A stretch of DNA of 64,000 bases from Symbiodinium natans (lineage: Eukaryota > Sar > Dinophyceae > Suessiales > Symbiodiniaceae): assembly GCA_905221605.1 (NCBI GenBank), contig CAJNDS010002432.1:248001-312000 (forward strand), written 5' to 3'. The position numbers were made by a program, and so were the translations under genes. Every line of letters starts with the position of its first letter. Positions within the stretch are counted from its first letter, which is position 1. Below, piece after piece: positions 53,969 to 63,215 of the stretch. A model generated the notes under the pieces. The model did no database searches, was not told the DNA's origin, and saw only the letters and a list, made by a program, of their open reading frames with translations.

Positions 53969-55645
53969 ATGGTAGTTAAAAATGCCGGAATACAATTTCA
54001 TAGAAGGTCAAGATATGAAGATATTTTGGAACTGGTCAATGACAACGAAGATGCACTAAAACCCTTTCCGAATAGAGATGCTGTATTTTATAAACAAAGC
54101 AATAAAGGAAGTCAGTTTGATGGCAAAGACCATTTGGACAAATTAAAAGTCCAAGAAAAACAAATTGCCGAACGAATTGTCAGAGACCATATGCTGCGCG
54201 AATATGCGTCGGATAATGGATTAACACACAGAGCATTATTTACACAGCACGACAGACCCGAACCAGAGCAACCCAGAACGCCGGAACAATTTAATATAGG
54301 AACTGACCCTGATGCAACGTCTGTTGCTGAAGAATTCGGCACACCGCCAGAACAACAACTGTTTCAAATCAATGAAACATTAGGAAACATAGCAACAACG
54401 CAACAAGGCAACCAACAAGCAATTTATGAAGCACACCAACAGCAGTTAGAAAGAGAAGAACAAGGCGGTTCAGGAATTCTTAGAAGTTTAGGAAGTGGTG
54501 CATTAAGTTTAGGAAGCGGAGCATTAAGAGTAGGGGGCAATGTTGCCGGACACATGGCGTCAGGTATGGATTTTGGAAGTTCGCTTTTGGCAGGTATGTC
54601 ACAGGAAGCAATCAGTCAATTCAATGAAGCAATAATGAATAGAATAAATCCGCCACCGAGACCACTTTTAGATTTTACAGGAGACCCCAGAGCAGGACAA
54701 TTTACAACATACGACCCAATGCCAATACCAAACATGCAATATTTACAACCCTCAATTGTTTTGCAACCCCACCAACCGAATGTAGGAGCAACGCAACAAC
54801 CTCTACCAATTGCCTCGTCCAGTCAACCCACAGTATCAGAGTTGCCAGCGTTGCCACCAATACCACGAACAATGCCACAGCGACCAACAGAACCAAGGGG
54901 CAAACCCAGACCGAGACCAACGCCGAAAACATCACCCGAACCAACACCACGACCTAATTTTCAACAAGGCGGTTCGTCAAGTTCAAGCGGAAATGCACCA
55001 CCGCCAGAACCAACACCACCACCATTTCAAAAAGATGTCGATATTAGTAAATCATACAAAGACTCAAAGGGTGCTTTATTTTCTCCATGGGGGACTAAAG
55101 GAGATACAAAATTAATAAACAAACTATCAGAATTACCTCTTAATGACTATTCAAGAATAAACCCAAGAGATGTTGATTATCAGACATTACAAACATTATT
55201 CAACATAGCGAAAATTAGAAATCAATTATCAATAGCAGAAGAAGAACAAATTAATAAAGTTATTGAAAAAAACAATAAAGGTGGTTCTATTAACGAACAA
55301 GAAGAACGAATAATAAATCTATTTAATGATATATTTAAGGATAGAACACCGCATAATGTTCCAAGAAAAACTCCCTTAACTAGAAAAACAAATATGAAGG
55401 AAGGAACAACAGAAGAGCAAGAAGCAGCAACTCCTACATTAATCATTCCCAGTAAAATAGGTATTCAAAAATTGAGAGAAGTATTCGAAGAAGCGAACAA
55501 TAGACACACGATAAATACTAAAACTTATAGAAGTTATAAAAGTTTATATAACAAATGGGTTAAATCTGCCGGAGACAAAGAAATGAAAAAACAGCATTTA
55601 CAAGAACTCAAAGATTTGTATAGACAACAAATATATAAAAAATAA
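53969..55645 (+). CDS. Large unknown viral protein, Pro/Gly-rich middle (558 aa)
   Basis: Residues 1-150 are charged and helical. Residues 165-215 are Gly/Ser/Ala-rich (GILRSLGSGALSLGSG, MASGMDFGSSLLAGM), resembling membrane-active or flexible segments of capsid-associated proteins. Residues 255-350 are Pro-rich. Residues 360-558 are a basic helical domain ending KDLYRQQIYKK. Its place directly after the capsid-associated genes suggests a virion component. No family is recognised. Confidence 0.75.
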   Translation: MVVKNAGIQFHRRSRYEDILELVNDNEDALKPFPNRDAVFYKQSNKGSQFDGKDHLDKLKVQEKQIAERIVRDHMLREYASDNGLTHRALFTQHDRPEPEQPRTPEQFNIGTDPDATSVAEEFGTPPEQQLFQINETLGNIATTQQGNQQAIYEAHQQQLEREEQGGSGILRSLGSGALSLGSGALRVGGNVAGHMASGMDFGSSLLAGMSQEAISQFNEAIMNRINPPPRPLLDFTGDPRAGQFTTYDPMPIPNMQYLQPSIVLQPHQPNVGATQQPLPIASSSQPTVSELPALPPIPRTMPQRPTEPRGKPRPRPTPKTSPEPTPRPNFQQGGSSSSSGNAPPPEPTPPPFQKDVDISKSYKDSKGALFSPWGTKGDTKLINKLSELPLNDYSRINPRDVDYQTLQTLFNIAKIRNQLSIAEEEQINKVIEKNNKGGSINEQEERIINLFNDIFKDRTPHNVPRKTPLTRKTNMKEGTTEEQEAATPTLIIPSKIGIQKLREVFEEANNRHTINTKTYRSYKSLYNKWVKSAGDKEMKKQHLQELKDLYRQQIYKK

Positions 55646-55678
55646 ATAAACTTCAAAACATTTCAATAAAATTAATAT

Positions 55679-55790
55679 CCTTTATTGAAATGTTTTTATT
55701 TTGTTTTTTTTTTATTTTTTTTATTTTTGTTTTTTTTTATTTTTGTTTTTTTTATTTTTGTTTTTTTTATTTTTGTTTTTTTATTTTTTG
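55679..55790. repeat. T-rich TTTTTATTTTTGT tandem repeat
   Basis: A T-rich unit of about 13 bases repeats for some 110 bases, ending at the ghost viral terminus. Frames reading Phe/Leu/Val runs here are artefacts. Confidence 0.9.
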
Positions 55791-55825
55791 AGGCGTTGTG
55801 GCATAGCATGGGAAAAGGAGGATGC
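55788..55825. repeat. Internal ghost of the viral terminus
   Basis: Bases 55,788-55,816 match 29 bases of the right inverted repeat exactly (TTGAGGCGTTGTGGCATAGC and on). A further nine bases match at six positions, after which similarity stops. Orientation is that of the right end. Confidence 0.85.
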
Positions 55826-57545
55826 AAGCATGAACATGACAGTTCTGCGTTTGGTGCATGCAGTTGCTCAACTTTGTTTTTCTCAGCATTTGGGTTCAAG
55901 TTTTTTGCGCTCTCTTCCTCCCTCGTCTCTTTTCGTTCTTCGCTGGTGGTGCGTCTCTTGACTTGAATAGACACGTCAGCATGTTGCCTTTTTAACGTTT
56001 TGCAAAACATGTCTGTTTGAGGTCATGGACAGTTCTTCGTCGCAACGTGCTGTCGAACTTCTCAACACGTTGCGAGTTTCTCGACTTAAATATGTTCAGT
56101 AAAAAAAATATTTGGTGGTTTTTGCTTCTGTAAGGTTGGCACCGCCGATGAGGCGCCGAGACCTTCGACACTCATAAGTGGCGACACTTGGACTTTTGAA
56201 GGGTTTTAGGGTTTAGGGGGGGTTAGGGTTTAGGATTTCTAGTGGGTTCTTTTTTTTGGCAAACAACATAAATAAGGAAGACCTTTGCAATCTCCTCTTG
56301 ACCGACGAGGAGAATTTAGAAGAAGAAAAGGAGGAGGAAGAAGAGGAGGAGGAACAATTCGTTTATAGGGGAGGCATAGTTAATCAAATAGGAGGGGCGC
56401 CTAAAAAAAGGGCACGGGGGAGTGACGGTGGTGACGCTTCGGGTTTTAAACCTGTAAGTGGGTATTCTAATAAGAGGCAACGATGTCGTCTTATTAGCGA
56501 AGAAATTCGAACCTCTACAACTCGTATTGACACCTCAGATTTAGGGCCGGTTTTTGACGACGTCGTTGCTTCTTTTAAGAAGTCCCTGACCGCTTCGGAA
56601 ACCCCTAACAAGCAGAGCATCCTACGTTTATTTAAAGAAGTCGGGAATAGTGAAATTACCGAAGCGATTGGGGCGTTAGGAAATAGCAACAACTTAGGGT
56701 TTCGGTTGGGTTATTTGTGTAATATGCTTTACGGGGATGCTGACAATGTTTTAGCAGAGTTGAAGACCCTTATTAAAACGGTTGAGGGTTTGCGGTTGCG
56801 GTATATGGAAGGGGTTTTGGTAAACATCTGGGGCGACAGCACGGGAAATATCTCTTGGACAGATTTATATACAACCTTATCTGAAATTCCTATGGATAGG
56901 GCACGCCCTAATCGTTCCCGTGCTGTTTCCACAGATGACCCGTTGCCATCAAGAGAGGGTGATAATGATGATAATGATGACGATGATGATGATGATAGTA
57001 AACCCAAAAAATACTTTATAGGGGATACTTCCGGGGATATAGAAATGCCCCCTATCAATGAGTTGTCCCTTGACGAAAGCGGTGGTGGTGGTGGTGCGCT
57101 TCCACGAGGGCGCGGACGTCCTAAGAAGTCCGGATAAGGTGGGGATGTTAAAATTGGGGTTTTTGTAGTGAAATAGGATGTTAGTAGTTTTATTTATTGT
57201 CCCTGAAAGGTGGCGATATACCGATGGGTCGCTGTCGCAACTGGAAATCTGGATGGATGGGCGACCACTTTTTCGCTTCCAGTGGCGACACAGCACTGGA
57301 TGGGGTGGCATCTTCTGAGCGATGCTGACAACTTTTGCTAATGACACAGACTGCTCTTTCACAGTGGCGGAGTGCTTTTCACAGAGGGGACGTGAGCACT
57401 AACAAACCCGTTTCGCTTGTGCGAAAAAAATGCAGATGCGACATGTCAGCAGATTTGAGACCAGACTGCAAGACCCCCTTTTTGAAAACAACCAACCTGT
57501 GCGCGACAGGTCAAGACCTACACCGACCCACAGATTTTTTCTGTA
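55826..57545. other. GC-richer insert inside the virus
   Basis: Composition and codon choice change from AT-rich to mixed at the ghost terminus and back at about 57,545. The insert holds a telomere-like patch (56,202-56,235), the AT-hook frame, and repeated GTGGCGACAC phrases (56,180, 57,283). It may be host DNA or part of another element. Confidence 0.65.
56256..57137 (+). CDS. Acidic AT-hook protein in GC-richer insert
   Basis: The frame is open from 56,217 to a stop at 57,137 and encodes about 293 residues from 56,256, where the first codon is TTG; no ATG lies near the start. The product has a Glu-run (about residues 20-33), a central helical domain (LGYLCNMLYGDADNVLAELK), an Asp-run near residue 240 and a C-terminal AT-hook, RGRGRPKKSG. 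This suggests a nuclear DNA-binding protein. The missing ATG implies an upstream exon, a truncated start, or non-standard initiation. Its codon usage differs from the viral genes around it. Confidence 0.6.
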   Translation: MANNINKEDLCNLLLTDEENLEEEKEEEEEEEEQFVYRGGIVNQIGGAPKKRARGSDGGDASGFKPVSGYSNKRQRCRLISEEIRTSTTRIDTSDLGPVFDDVVASFKKSLTASETPNKQSILRLFKEVGNSEITEAIGALGNSNNLGFRLGYLCNMLYGDADNVLAELKTLIKTVEGLRLRYMEGVLVNIWGDSTGNISWTDLYTTLSEIPMDRARPNRSRAVSTDDPLPSREGDNDDNDDDDDDDSKPKKYFIGDTSGDIEMPPINELSLDESGGGGGALPRGRGRPKKSG

Positions 57546-57600
57546 AAATAGTTTTAAAGAGATAGTGGTATTATACATATATCTATTTCTTTAAAACTAT
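57546..57600. repeat. Inverted repeat at insert edge and gene end
   Basis: ATAGTTTTAAAGAGATAG at 57,546 and its near reverse complement CTATTTCTTTAAAACTAT (to 57,600) form an 18-base stem with one mismatch. The right arm encodes the end of the small gene at 57,583-57,879. It could act as a terminator, or mark a rearrangement junction. Confidence 0.65.
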
Positions 57601-57879
57601 CGTTAGATTTTTGAAGCTTTTATCAGTGTCCTTTACAGATTGTTCTATGGTAGGTTTGTTCCATAGAATATGTTTTGCCCAGAACCCCGCGGTTTCGTAG
57701 TCCCTCCAATCCTGATTTACCTTATGACGGGCAATGTAGCGCTCTTTTCTTTCTGGGTCTTTATGCTTAGTATAGTCGCTGTATCCAGTCGCCCCAAAGG
57801 AAACGGTCTTCTTATCATTTATTACGGCATCATATTTCTTGCCCTTCTTGTTGGATTTAGTTATAACTACTTGGTTCAT
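57583..57879 (-). CDS. Small conserved viral protein, DUF5754-like (98 aa)
   Basis: The core VSFGATGYSDYTKHKD, then RKERYIARHK and AGFWAKHILWNKPTIEQS, follows a pattern I recall from small proteins of giant viruses, virophages and related elements (probably DUF5754). Its biochemical role is not known. It is the outermost gene on the right, next to the inverted repeat, and is separated from other viral genes by the GC-richer insert. The frame is intact. Confidence 0.75.
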   Translation of the reverse strand: MNQVVITKSNKKGKKYDAVINDKKTVSFGATGYSDYTKHKDPERKERYIARHKVNQDWRDYETAGFWAKHILWNKPTIEQSVKDTDKSFKNLTIVLKK

Positions 57880-57961
57880 ATATATTGTAATTTAGATTAT
57901 AATTTAGTTTCCTGCGCACCGACCTCAGATTGCGGACTTTCAGGGTTTTCAGGGTCAGGGC

Positions 57962-58200
57962 ATTATCAATTCAAAAATCGTGAATTTCGGGTTTGTGAGT
58001 TAGGGGGTGGTTTTGAAAGTTGGTTTGGAATTCAGATGTTGGGAATTTTCGGTTTATTGTTGGTTAAATTGGGTGAGGTAGGGATGTGGTAATTGGGGTT
58101 TTTCGGTGGTAAAGTTGTAAAGTGTAGGGTGGGGGTCAGGGATTTTTCGGTTGAGGCGTTGTGGCATAGCATGGGAAAACAGGGATGCCCTACCCTAACT
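57962..58200. repeat. Right terminal inverted repeat, 239 bp
   Basis: It ends GGGATGCCCTACCCTAACT, the mirror of the left end. It is identical to the left copy throughout. Its inner edge lies 82 bases outside the start of the small gene at 57,879. Confidence 0.98.
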
Positions 58201-58400
58201 TAAGCCCCCCTTTAAGCCCCCCTTTAAACCCCCCTTTAAGCCCCCCTTGAAGCCCCCCTTGAAAAAGCCCCCTTAGAGCCCCCTTGAAGGCCCCCCCGTT
58301 TTAAGGGGCTTGAAGCCCCCCCTTTAAGCCCCTCTTTTTAAGCCCCCTTAAAGCCCCCCCTAAAGTTCCCCCCTGAAGCCGCAACCAAGCCCCCCCCTCT
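58201..58400. repeat. CTTAAG-type array, right of virus
   Basis: Units like AAGCCCCCCTTT continue directly after the right viral end, matching the array at 36,601-36,964. Confidence 0.9.
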
Positions 58401-58775
58401 GTGGAGGGTTTAGGCAGCAGTTTAAGAGGCCTAATACTTGCTGGGCCTTTGGGCAGCAAGTTAAGAGGCGTACTACTTGCTGGGCCTTCTGCAGAGGGTT
58501 TCGGCAGCAGTTTAAGAGGCCTAATATTTGCTGGGCCTTTTTTGGAGGGTTTGAGCAGCAGTTTAAAAGGCGTAATACTTGCTGGGCCTTCTGCGGAGGG
58601 TTTAGGCAGCAGTTTAAGAGGCCTGATACTTGCTGGGCCTTTTGTGGAGGGTTTGGGCAGCAGTTTAAAAGGCGTAATGGGTTCGGGCAGTTGTTTAAGA
58701 CGTCTAAGAGGCTTAATACCTGCTGGGCCTTCGGTGGAGGATGTAGGCAGCAGTTTAAGAGGCCTAATGCGAGCA
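58401..58775 (+). repeat. Tandem repeat, GGAGGGTTTAGGCAGCAG family
   Basis: Units of about 48-66 bases contain GGCAGCAGTTTAAGAGGC and TTGCTGGGCCTT, about seven times. The plus frame is open through the array, giving SSLRGLILAGPSAEGLG-like repeats. A gene is unlikely; the open frame follows from the repeat length. Confidence 0.85.
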
Positions 58776-58779
58776 TCGT

Positions 58780-59066
58780 GTTTGCAAATGGGGGGGCCTG
58801 CGCCCCCCCCCAACCCCCCCGCTTGTTTAAGCCGGGCAAACTCGCGTGGAAGCATAGGAATCATGTCGTCCAAAACAAAACAAAACAAAACATGGGGTTC
58901 TCGGCTTAGCCCCGCGCCACGTCACTGCTATGCAAATGGGGGGGGGCTGCGCCCCCCCCAACCCCCCCGCTTTTTTTCTGCCGGGCAAGCTTGCGTGGAA
59001 GCATATGAATCATCTCTGAAACAAAACATGGGGTTCTCGGCTTAGCCCCGCGCCACGTCACTGCCA
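58780..59066. repeat. Two-copy 140-bp repeat with GC box
   Basis: The segment from TGCAAATGGGGGGG through CATGGGGTTCTCGGCTTAGC and CCGCGCCACGTCACTGC occurs twice in tandem, with small differences. The GC box is palindromic. Related sequence is near 22.05 kb. Confidence 0.85.
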
Positions 59067-59099
59067 TGAACTCTCTGCTCCTTGAAACTCGAGTAATGA

Positions 59100-59640
59100 A
59101 CACAAAAAACAAAAGAAGAAGCGAGCGGGGTGGAATTGCCCTTAAGCTCCCCTTTAAAAAGAGTCTCACTTCTCTGGTTTCGAAGACTGAAACCCAAAAA
59201 ACAAAACAAGATTCGAGGGGGGTGGAATTTAGAATACATTCCCTTCTTTCTTGTCGTAAAGGGAAATGAATGTTTAGAGTCTCACTTCTCTGGTTTCGAA
59301 GAATGAAACCCAAAAACAAACACAAAATGTATAACAAGATTCGAGGGGGGTGGAATTTAGAATACATTCCCTTCTTTCGTTCGTAAAGGGAAATGTATGT
59401 TTAGAGTCTCACTTCTCTGGTTTCGAATCATGAAATCCAAAAAAAACACAAAAAAAAAACAAGATTCGAGGGGGGTGGAATTTAGAATAAATTCCTTTCT
59501 CTCTCTTTTAGAGTCTCACTTCTCTAGTTTCGAAGAACGAAATCCAAAAAACAAAACAAGATTCGAGGGGGGTGGAATTTAGAATAAATCCCTTCTCTCT
59601 CATCTTCAAGATAAAGTAATGTTTAGAGTCGCCCTTAAGC
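59100..59640. repeat. GGTGGAATTTAGAA repeat family, right cluster
   Basis: About five units of 90-130 bases carry GGGGTGGAATTTAGAAT and GAGTCTCACTTCTCTGGTTTCGAAG. The same pairing of motifs builds the 28.9-31.2 kb satellite, so the two arrays are relatives. Confidence 0.8.
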
Positions 59641-60171
59641 CACTCTTTTTTCAGCCCCCTTAAGCCCTCCCCCTTAAGCCTCGCTAGCCCCCTTTTAAGC
59701 CCCCCTTGAAGCCCCCCCCCTTTAAGCCCTTTAAGCCCCCTTCAAAGCCCTTGAAGCCCCCCTTTAACCCCCTTTGGGCCCCCCTTTAAGCCCCCCTTAA
59801 GCCCCCCCCTTAAGCCGCCCTTAAAGCCCCCTTGAAGCCCCCCTTTAAGCCCCCCTTTAAGCCCCCCTTTAAGTCCCCCCTTTAAGCCCCCCTTCAAGCC
59901 CCTTTAAGCCCCCCTTTAAGCCCCCCTTTAAGCCCCCTTTAAGCCCCCTTTAAGCCCCCCTTTTCGCCCCCCTTTAAACCCCCCTTGAACCCCCCCTTTA
60001 AGCCCCCCCTTAAGCCCCCCTTTAAGCCCCCCCCCCCCCCCTTAAGCCCCCTTAGCCCCCGTTAAAGCCCCTTCAAAGGGTCTTCTCCAAAGCCCCCCCC
60101 TTTGCCCCCCCTTAATCCCCCCTTTAAGCCCCCCCTTAAGCCCCCCCTTAAGCCCCCCTTTGAGCAAAGGT
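59640..60171. repeat. CTTAAG-type array, outer right
   Basis: Dense AAGCCCCCCTTT-type units with occasional variants run up to the copia junction. The last unit is followed by TTTGAGCAAAGGT. Confidence 0.95.
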
Positions 60172-60177
60172 GATGGG

Positions 60178-60649
60178 CCCATCAAGTCAAGGTAACAGAG
60201 AAGAAGTATGAAGCGTGGTTGGTAAGCATGGATTTCAAGTTCACAGGAACAAGGAATAAAGAAGATGCGAAAGATGTAAAAGATGCATTGTGCATAAGTT
60301 GGTTATGGTGGACCAAGAGACAAAGTTTGTCCTCGCAAGATGGGCACCAAGACATGCGGCGTTCTTGTTGAACAGGTTTGTTGCTCAACAGGGAAAGACC
60401 CCGTGACCGTGAGTACAAAGGAACGTTGGTACCATGGGGCAGTGTGGTTGTGGCAAACCACTGCCGAAGACGAAAGATAAAGGTGAACCATGGAAGACGA
60501 AGGATTGATTGAAGCTTTGGAGTTGGATCAAGCGTATCCGAAGAAGTTGCCGTGCCGGCAGACAATGGAAGAGCAATGCAGGCGAAGAAAGGAGGAATGG
60601 ATCCACTATCTGAAGAAGACCACCACACGTACCGAAAGGGTGTAGGTGT
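60178..60649 (+). pseudogene. Copia pol remnant, integrase portion
   Basis: The plus strand reads KVTEKKYEAWLVSMDFKFTG, with a candidate integrase Asp, then a shifted frame FVLARWAPRHAAFLLNRFVA typical of the integrase C-terminal half. The central catalytic part is missing between them. It is the downstream partner of the fragment ending at 36,594. Confidence 0.6.
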
Positions 60650-61431
60650 ACCGGGGAGGCCACGCACAAGCGGACGTGACTTTTGCACACAAAAGCGGAC
60701 CCAGAATCTGGCCTCGGAACAATTTCCTGCGCAAAGACCCGGAGCACATATGGAAAACCTACTCGGACCTACTCCTGCGGAAAAATACAGCTGGGTTAGC
60801 CCCAGCGGTCACTTCTGATTCTCCCTGTGCCATCAGCATCCACCTCCACAGCCTCACCTGGCAGCGCTGCAAAGCCGCACGACACACTGCGCCGCTTGCA
60901 TCTTGCCTATCTGGACGAGCGCCGACCGCATCATGTGACAAATTCCAAAGCTTGAAGTAACGCTGAGGAAATCCATGGTGCCATGGAAGCTCATGGAAAC
61001 CCTCGCTGAAGCTTCTGACATCTTTTTCCAAAGCCGCAAAGCATGAGAAAACCAATCGAAACCCCGCGGAGATTTTGCAGGAACCCTCACAAAGCTCCAC
61101 TGGAAGCTTTAAAGACCTGCGCACGACCTATATAAGAAAACCCACAGAAACCCCGCGGAAACCCTCACACAGCCCTAAGAAACCCACGGAAACCCCTTCA
61201 AAGCTGTCAAAAACCATGGAAAACCCACGGTAACCTTCACAAGACATTAGAAAAACCTTCCGAGAGCTTCAAAAACCTACGCAAAATCTAACAAAACCCA
61301 CTGAAACCCCGCAAACCTTAGAAAACCCCAGGGAAACCATCTGAAAGCTTTTAAAAAACCAAGGCAAAACTTGACAAAACCCACGGACATCCGCGGAAAC
61401 CCTCACAAAACTTTAGAGAAATTCAAGGAAA
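60650..61431. repeat. Direct duplication, copy 1 (782 bp)
   Basis: It matches 63,216-64,000 with a single base change noted (CACAGCC/CACAACC) and a three-base GAC difference. It starts at ACCGGGGAGGCCACGCAC, right after the copia remnant. Its second half consists of imperfect AACCCCGCGGAAACCCTCAC repeats. Confidence 0.95.
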
Positions 61432-61680
61432 ACCTCCGGAAAGTTCAAAAACTGCACGAAATCCCACGGAAACCCTCACGAAACCCTTGAGGAACCTACC
61501 AAAACCATCCAATAGGTTTTAACACATGCACGAAATCTAAGGAAACCCACGGAAACCCCCAGAAACCCCGCGGAAACCCTCGCGAAACTGTAGGGAAACC
61601 CAGGGAAACCCTCCAGAAGCTTAACAAACATGAACGGAAACCCTGCGGAAACCCCTTTATCAGGACTGGATTCACCCTTT
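61432..61680. repeat. Imperfect GGAAACCCTCACGAAA repeats
   Basis: Degenerate short units around CCCACGGAAACC continue from copy 1 of the duplication. Minus-strand frames here (GFPxGF runs) are artefacts. Confidence 0.7.
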
Positions 61681-62900
61681 GGCAATTTACAAAGTTATTA
61701 AAGGACAGGTGCAGGAAACCCGCCACCCAATCACCGCACGCCAATGTCAGTATTATACTACCGGTCGTCCCCTAAAGGGTGAAGGACGCAAGAGGTGTTC
61801 TTCTGCTTCTGGCGAGGACCTGTGTCAACCGGAGCGCCGAAGCTGGGGCATGCCTGCCATACGAATCAATGGTCGCTGACCGTCTAAGAAGCACTTCGCG
61901 CCTTCAGGCAGAACGTCAAGGTACACATTGGTCTTTCACCAATCGGGTTCAGAAAAAGGAATACAGTCTACGTCTGCCTGGCTTCACCGTCCACGTCACA
62001 ACTTGCTATAGAACAAGACTGACTTCCTGCCTCAGGGTTCATGTCAGACTCAACCCAAGGACCTGACTGAAGGCATGACTGGTTTCTTGCACCCAAAGCT
62101 TTGACCCCGCGCATGGCTGTTGCTACAACCATACACAGCTAGGCCACCAAGCAGCGCACGGATGAGCTTGGACACCTCCGGCCGCGCACCGGCCGGCCGC
62201 GCCTGCGCCCCGCAACGAATGTGAAGCCTCTCGCATCGCCAAAAATCGGCCTTGAAGACCTCGGCAACCTCCTCCACTGAGTACTTCGCTGAGCGAGTTG
62301 CGAAGGGCTTGCGACACCTTGGAAGCACAAACATGGACCCTACGGACTATGTCTGGGCACTTTTTTCGGCCAACAAATCAGGCTCCGACGTGGCAGACAT
62401 GGCGCAAGTACGCTAGCTGTGGCCTAGGAGCTGCTTGAGGCAAGAGAGCGCTCAGCGAGCAGCGGCTCAGATGCAATCTGTTGAAGACACATGGCCCGTA
62501 GGCGCAAAAATTAGCAAAAGTCTCTGAGAGTCTTGCAGATCTCAAGGCATCTTGAAAAAACAATCCGGCACAAAATCCAGCAAAACAGGTCTACGTGCAA
62601 ACAACAGCAAAAGTACATTGCAAAAATAGCAAACAAACGCAAAACAACGCAAATCTCCGAAATCTCCTGTAAACAAGGAACAACATTCAGGGCTGCTAAA
62701 CACAAGCTAAAAGACAACCGCATGAAAGTGGCCTCCACAGTTGCAGCTCCCTTTCTGCTGCAGCATTACAAAAGCAAGCAGCTGCTTCGGACAAGCCCCT
62801 GATCCCCAAGCTTATGTTCTGCACGCTGCTCCCCAAGGTTCCTGGAACAAGGGCAGGCGCAGGCACGCTGACGAGACCCAGCTGCGTGAGCCCAGGGCTC
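61681..62900. other. Unassigned spacer between the duplicated copies
   Basis: No gene or RNA is recognised. Short frames on both strands show no motif. Confidence 0.4.
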
Positions 62901-62905
62901 AAACT

Positions 62906-62955
62906 TGCGACCCCAAAAATGGGGCCGTCTCGCGGCCCCAAAAATGGGGCCACGA
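62906..62955. repeat. Paired GGCCCCAAAAATGGGGCC palindromes
   Basis: Two direct copies of a self-complementary unit of about 18 bases stand next to each other, a diverged form of the hairpin 55 bases downstream. Confidence 0.7.
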
Positions 62956-63009
62956 AATGCACCCAGCTTCCCTTATTATAATGTGTAAATACATGAAAAG
63001 GCTGGAACT

Positions 63010-63056
63010 GCGACCCCAAAATTGGGGCCGCCTGGCGGCCCCAATTTTGGTGTCGC
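63010..63056. repeat. Strong 23-bp-arm palindrome
   Basis: Arms 63,010-63,032 and 63,034-63,056 are complementary at 22 of 23 positions with a one-base centre. The core reads CCCCAAAATTGGGG. It could extrude as a cruciform or be the remnant of a small inverted-repeat element. Confidence 0.85.
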
Positions 63057-63215
63057 TAAATCTGCATTTTTCGAGCCCCTGCGCTCCCCAGATTGCGACG
63101 CTACAGCAACTCTGACCCACAGGCAAGCTCCTAGCGTGGAGAATTTTTTTTTAAAGAACAACGACCCTCCACAGGCAGCTTTCTTGCGGAAGTGATCAAC
63201 ATAATAGAAACGGGC

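Larger units (their letters stand above)
36965..58200. mobile_element. Integrated Polinton-like virus (21.2 kb)
   Basis: The element is bounded by perfect 239-bp inverted repeats and carries the hallmark set of Polinton-like viruses: DDE integrase, packaging ATPase, major and minor capsid candidates, and a large polymerase-like/helicase replication protein. No Ulp1-type maturation protease was seen. Base composition is AT-rich (runs of A and T between genes) against a GC-richer host. All hallmark frames are intact and the repeats are identical, so integration is recent or the element is still mobile. TAAGC borders both ends (36,960-36,964 and 58,201-58,205), but the target is itself repetitive, so the target duplication could be 5 or 6 bases. 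Confidence 0.93.
36595..60180. mobile_element. Outer insertion in copia pol (CTTAAG block plus virus)
   Basis: GATGGGCCC stands at both edges (36,595-36,603 and 60,172-60,180). Inside it, the ends CTTTGGGCAAAG (from 36,609) and, reversed, CTTTGCTCAAAG (to 60,169) are inverted relatives with two mismatches. Copia pol sequence lies on both outer sides. This fits one insertion event with target duplication, later joined by the virus and tandem repeats. The short, repetitive ends make this less than certain. Confidence 0.45.

Noticed and set aside
55685-55966. Phe-rich frame resembling a transmembrane protein
   Set aside because: It comes from a TTTTTATTTTTGT tandem repeat and runs into the ghost terminus.
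58401-59045. 214-codon Gly/Leu/Ser repeat frame
   Set aside because: Open only because the tandem unit contains no stop; another frame on the opposite strand is equally open.
61496-61744. Gly/Phe/Pro-rich minus frames
   Set aside because: They translate the imperfect GGAAACCC repeat and have no motif.
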